7,011 nucleotides of DNA from contig JAUWJC010000219.1 in assembly GCA_030607895.1 (NCBI GenBank), positions 1 to 7,011 on the forward strand, read 5' to 3'. Under the pieces are notes generated by a model. The model did no database searches. It saw nothing but the letters and a program-made list of their open reading frames with translations, and had not been told where the DNA came from. Shown piece after piece: positions 4,805 through 7,011 of this stretch (within the stretch, counting starts at the first letter, position 1; every line of letters starts with the position of its first letter). The position numbers and the translations under genes are program-made. The DNA comes from Pirellulales bacterium (GTDB lineage: Bacteria; Planctomycetota; Planctomycetia; Pirellulales; Thermoguttaceae).

Positions 4805-6435
4805 ACGACACCCCGATTGAATTGGTAGAGTTCAAGATACCCGATGCGAAGAAATCCGGCAAGGGTTGGTCGGAACCGGCTAGGCCGGCTATGCTGCCGT
4901 GGCAACCGTTTCCGGTGGATGCCCTGCCCGAGCCGATACGCGGTTTCGTCGCCGGCGGTGCCAAGGCTCTCGGCTGCGACGCGTCGATGATTGTCTTGCC
5001 GCTGCTGGCCGGCCTGGCGTCGGCTATCGGGGCAACCCGGCGGATTGAACTGAAGTCCGGTTGGACAGAGCCGGCCGTTGTTTGGTCGGCAGTAGTCGCC
5101 GAATCGGGCACGCTGAAAACGCCCGCCCAAGGGCTGGCGCTGAATGCGCTTCGTAAGCTCCAGGGCTGGAGCTTACAGGAATATCCGCGACTACTCGAAC
5201 AGTACGGCCGCGACAAGATTCTGTACGAGGCCGACTTGTCGCAGTGGAAAAAAACCGGCCGGAAGAAGGGCGAGCCGATGCCCAAAAAACCGGAAGAGCC
5301 GACGGTCCGGCGCTATATCGTTTCCGACACAACTATCGAAGCGCTGGCGGATCGGCTGCAATCGGCACCACGCGGGCTGCTGGTCGATGTGGATGAGTTG
5401 GCCGGATGGCTTTCGAGTTTCGACAAGTACCGAAGTGGGCGTGGCGGAGACGTATCGAAATGGTTGTCGATGCACCGCGCCGAGTCCTTGGTTATCGACC
5501 GGAAGATGGAACCGAAGACGCTATTTATTCCCCGTGCGGCGGTGTCGGTTTGCGGTGGCGTCCAACCGAAGGTGCTATCTCGAGCGCTGGCCGGCGAGCA
5601 CACCGAGAATGGCTTGGCGGCCCGGCTGCTGCTTGTCTGCCCGCCTCGTCAACCAAAGCGGTGGACGGAGGCCATAGTCGATCCAGCGTTGGCCCAGGCG
5701 GTAGAACGAGTGTTCGGCCGGCTATTGGCGATGGACTTTACCGCCGACTCTAACGACTCCCCGATGCCCGTCAACATGCCACTGGCACCAGACGCCAAGC
5801 GTACATGGATCAAGTTCTACAACTCCCACGCGCTCGAGCAGTCCGATCTATCCGGCGACTTGGCGGCGGCCTGGAGCAAGCTGGAGGGCTACGCGGCCCG
5901 GTTGGCACTTATAGTCCATTGTGCTCGTGTGGCTGCGGACGATCCGGCGGCCAATCCTCAGGCGGTGGACGAGGTGAGCATCCAGGCTGGCATTGCGTTG
6001 TCCAAGTGGTTCGGGCACGAAGCCAAACGGGTGTATGCCATTCTGGACGAGTCGGACGAAGGCCGAGACAGGCGGCGGCTGGCCGAGTGGATCGGCCGGA
6101 AGGGCGGATCGGTAACCGTGCGAGAGGCCCAACAAGGCAACCGCCGACTCCAGACGGCCGACGATGCGGAAGCCGCCCTGAGCGAACTGGCAAAGGGCGG
6201 AGTTGGGCGGTGGGAGGCTTTGCCCACCACTGCCCAGGGCGGCCGGCCAACACGCGTGTTCCGGTTGTCTACGCCGTCTACCGTCCACGAAACCCCCGCC
6301 AACCCCGAGGAAAATGGGGGTTTCGTAGACGTAGACACGGTGGGCAGCCTGAAAAACACCGATCCGGTCAACGGCCTGTTATCTGAGGCGGCAGCGGCGG
6401 AATCAGAAAACCCGGTAGAATGGGGGGAAGTCTAA
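4801..6435 (+). CDS. DUF3987 domain protein (P-loop, replication-associated family of phages and integrated elements)
   Basis: The start is taken at ATG 4801: it overlaps the upstream stop and has AAAGGGGG six bases before it. An earlier in-frame ATG at 4684 lies within the HTH gene and would add non-homologous sequence. The product is 544 residues. About 34-415 match the DUF3987 pattern: LPEPIRGFVAGGAKALGCD, a Walker A-like loop ESGTLKTP (101-108; atypical, lacking the first G of GxxxxGK[ST]), a charged insert (125-170), SDTTIEAL, a Walker B-like GLLVDVDELAGW (192-203), IPRAAVSVCGG (243-253) and ENGLAARLLL (269-278; R275 may be an arginine finger), then GDLAAAWSKLEGYAARLALI. About 425-490 look like a winged helix. 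The last 55 residues are a disordered-looking tail. The family is linked to primase/helicase modules of mobile DNA; the exact reaction is unknown. Confidence 0.85.
   Translation: MNDTPIELVEFKIPDAKKSGKGWSEPARPAMLPWQPFPVDALPEPIRGFVAGGAKALGCDASMIVLPLLAGLASAIGATRRIELKSGWTEPAVVWSAVVAESGTLKTPAQGLALNALRKLQGWSLQEYPRLLEQYGRDKILYEADLSQWKKTGRKKGEPMPKKPEEPTVRRYIVSDTTIEALADRLQSAPRGLLVDVDELAGWLSSFDKYRSGRGGDVSKWLSMHRAESLVIDRKMEPKTLFIPRAAVSVCGGVQPKVLSRALAGEHTENGLAARLLLVCPPRQPKRWTEAIVDPALAQAVERVFGRLLAMDFTADSNDSPMPVNMPLAPDAKRTWIKFYNSHALEQSDLSGDLAAAWSKLEGYAARLALIVHCARVAADDPAANPQAVDEVSIQAGIALSKWFGHEAKRVYAILDESDEGRDRRRLAEWIGRKGGSVTVREAQQGNRRLQTADDAEAALSELAKGGVGRWEALPTTAQGGRPTRVFRLSTPSTVHETPANPEENGGFVDVDTVGSLKNTDPVNGLLSEAAAAESENPVEWGEV
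6267..6336. repeat. Large symmetric inverted repeat inside the DUF3987 tail
   Basis: ACGAAACCCCC (6287-6297) pairs perfectly with GGGGGTTTCGT (6316-6326) around an 18-nt loop. Beyond one mismatch the stem goes on for nine more pairs with one bulged C, out to 6276/6336. GTCTAC occurs twice on the left (6267, 6276) and its complement GTAGAC twice on the right (6325, 6331). It sits in codons for a low-complexity linker, where protein constraint should be weak. Confidence 0.65.
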
Positions 6436-6608
6436 TGATGAGCGCCGTTGATGACCTGTTGGCCGATCTTCAGCAACGAGGCGTCCGCCTGGAAGCCCAC
6501 GGCGACCGGCTGCGATATCGCCCACGTTCGGCCCTGACGCCCGATCTGGCCGGGCGACTGAAGGAACACACAAGGCCGAACTACTGGCGATCCGGGGGGT
6601 GTCTGTGA
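6435..6608 (+). CDS. TubC N-terminal docking-like small protein, 5' half of a frameshift-split gene
   Basis: Translation starts at ATG 6435 (overlapping the DUF3987 stop as TAATG) or ATG 6438, behind GGGGGGAAG. Residues 1-44 (SAVDDLLADLQQRGVRLEAH, GDRLRYRPRSALTPDLAGRL) match the TubC N-terminal docking-domain pattern: helix, beta-hairpin, helix. Such domains usually end HKAELLA. Here the frame turns into HTRPNYWRSGGCL and stops, while HKAELLAIRG is encoded in the -1 frame from 6569. An extra AC in CACACA (6567-6571) explains the break. The intact gene would join the zinc-ribbon frame downstream to give about 146 residues. The role in the element is unknown; the family is known for protein-protein docking. 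Confidence 0.65.
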   Translation: MMSAVDDLLADLQQRGVRLEAHGDRLRYRPRSALTPDLAGRLKEHTRPNYWRSGGCL

Positions 6609-6877
6609 GGCCAGAGGCGGCGAACCTGGCCGTCGGGCCGAGTGCTTTGGTCCAGTGGGAAGAGTCTATCGACCCGCCCTGCCCGTGTCCAAGTTGCGGC
6701 GGGTTGGTATTCTGGTGGAACGTGCTGGGGGATCGGCGGTGCATGGCTTGCAATCCGCCCACGGTGGCAATCCGGCTACTTGAACGGGCCGAGCGGATAC
6801 GCCGGCGGTGTGGAATCCCGAGCCCCACGGGCGCGGCGGAAATGCTGGCCGAACTAAAACGGATTGCCGGCACTTGA
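6605..6877 (+). CDS. Zinc-ribbon protein, 3' half of the split TubC-like gene
   Basis: The frame is open through the TubC-like tail in the -1 frame. If translated separately, GTG 6605 overlaps the upstream TGA (GTGA, 6605-6608) and follows GGGGGG (6594-6599) by 5 nt; GTG 6599 is the other candidate. Residues about 26-48 hold two knuckles, CPCPSCGG and CMACNPP, a likely four-cysteine zinc ribbon of primase/primase-associated type. They are followed by a basic helical tail (IRLLERAERIRRRCGI, then AAEMLAELKRIAG). Nucleic-acid or protein binding is likely, and the position after DUF3987 suggests a replication accessory. Its stop codon overlaps the -35 box of the hicA promoter. Frameshifted pseudogene and translationally coupled pair are both possible. 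Confidence 0.65.
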   Translation: MRPEAANLAVGPSALVQWEESIDPPCPCPSCGGLVFWWNVLGDRRCMACNPPTVAIRLLERAERIRRRCGIPSPTGAAEMLAELKRIAGT

Positions 6878-6901
6878 CATTGTGCGCATAATGTGTATAA
6901 T
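6874..6901 (+). promoter_or_regulatory. Consensus sigma70 promoter for hicA, predicted leaderless
   Basis: TTGACA (6874-6879) and TATAAT (6896-6901) are both exact consensus boxes, 16 bp apart. Only six bases separate the -10 box from the hicA ATG (6908), so transcription should start at or within a base or two of the start codon. No Shine-Dalgarno exists in that gap. The -35 box overlaps the stop codon of the upstream gene. Confidence 0.85.
6877..6894. promoter_or_regulatory. 18-bp near-palindromic operator in the promoter spacer
   Basis: ACATTGTGC-GCATAATGT is symmetric in eight of nine pairs (mismatch G6882/T6889). It occupies the spacer between the -35 and -10 boxes. HicB antitoxins, and HicAB complexes, are known to repress their own promoter through such palindromes; use of this one is inference. 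Confidence 0.65.
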
Positions 6902-6907
6902 CAAAGC

Positions 6908-7011
6908 ATGAATAGCCGAGAAGTAATCAAGCGGCTCAAGCGGGAAGGCTGGCGGCTGGCCCGGACGAAAGGCGACCATCGCTTGTTCGACCATCCCGAG
7001 CGGCCGTTTCC
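6908..7011 (+). CDS. hicA: HicA-family mRNA interferase toxin (partial at right edge)
   Basis: The 34 visible codons give the HicA signature: MNSREVIKRLKREGW, then LARTKGDHRLFDHPERP. HicA is a small (about 60-80 residue) ribosome-independent RNase with a double-stranded-RNA-binding fold, and its catalytic histidine lies in the G-[SD]-H-xx-[FL] segment, here His24. The usual partner hicB, encoding the antitoxin, should follow directly beyond the window. It has its own strong promoter and spacer operator, so it is transcribed apart from the operon upstream. Such modules are common on mobile elements and help keep them in the population. Codon use does not look unlike its neighbours. Confidence 0.9.
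   Translation, partial: MNSREVIKRLKREGWRLARTKGDHRLFDHPERPF

Noticed and set aside
4381..5285. Overlapping minus-strand frames of 225-249 codons opposite the HTH and DUF3987 genes
   Set aside because: These are shadow frames in GC-rich DNA. The plus-strand genes show overlapping starts, Shine-Dalgarno sites and recognisable domains.

Overview
This is a GC-rich bacterial window, most likely from a planctomycete. The evidence for that lineage is the style of the secreted GH51-type sugar hydrolase, the 22-residue-repeat membrane protein, and the set of a DUF3987 protein, excisionase-like HTH proteins and a TubC-like/zinc-ribbon protein. The lineage is inferred from protein style only; no rRNA or other marker is present.

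Left third (1-2007) is decayed chromosome. A GH51-type alpha-L-arabinofuranosidase on the minus strand runs off the left edge. It keeps a clean signal peptide and one open frame, but carries an in-frame TGA (762-764) and appears to lack both segments that hold the catalytic glutamates. One base from its start codon, in the opposite direction, lies the C-terminal DNA-binding remnant of an AraC/XylR-type regulator. The regulator's N-terminal half and the normal intergenic promoter are gone.

At 2056-2077 there is a 22-bp match to the 3' end of a tRNA gene (minus strand, conserved GGTTCGA onward) with no tRNA body beside it. It abuts an AT-rich near-palindrome. This looks like the attachment-site scar of an integrated element that would extend rightwards past the window. 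A small reading frame crosses it. About 500 bp (2268-2775) then hold no recognisable gene.

2776-4253 carries two unassigned genes: a membrane-anchored protein with 4.5 tandem 22-residue repeats, and a 290-residue protein with a likely HTH. Between them is a hairpin-rich gap.

4383-6877 is a tightly coupled operon. Two small excisionase/MerR-like HTH proteins are followed by a DUF3987 protein (P-loop, primase/helicase-associated family of mobile elements) and a TubC-like/zinc-ribbon pair. The gene junctions are ATGA, ATGA, TAATG and GTGA overlaps. The regulatory gap before it (4254-4382) has an 11-bp inverted repeat around a candidate promoter, and a hairpin that includes part of the Shine-Dalgarno sequence. 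The DUF3987 tail contains a large symmetric inverted repeat in DNA. The TubC/zinc-ribbon pair appears to be one ancestral gene split by an AC dinucleotide duplication.

At the right edge a hicA toxin gene begins behind a consensus TTGACA-16 bp-TATAAT promoter. The spacer is an 18-bp near-palindrome, and the geometry predicts a leaderless mRNA.

Overall reading: the edge of an integrated mobile element (control, replication-type and toxin-antitoxin genes) next to a degenerated sugar-utilisation locus. The element boundaries are inference.
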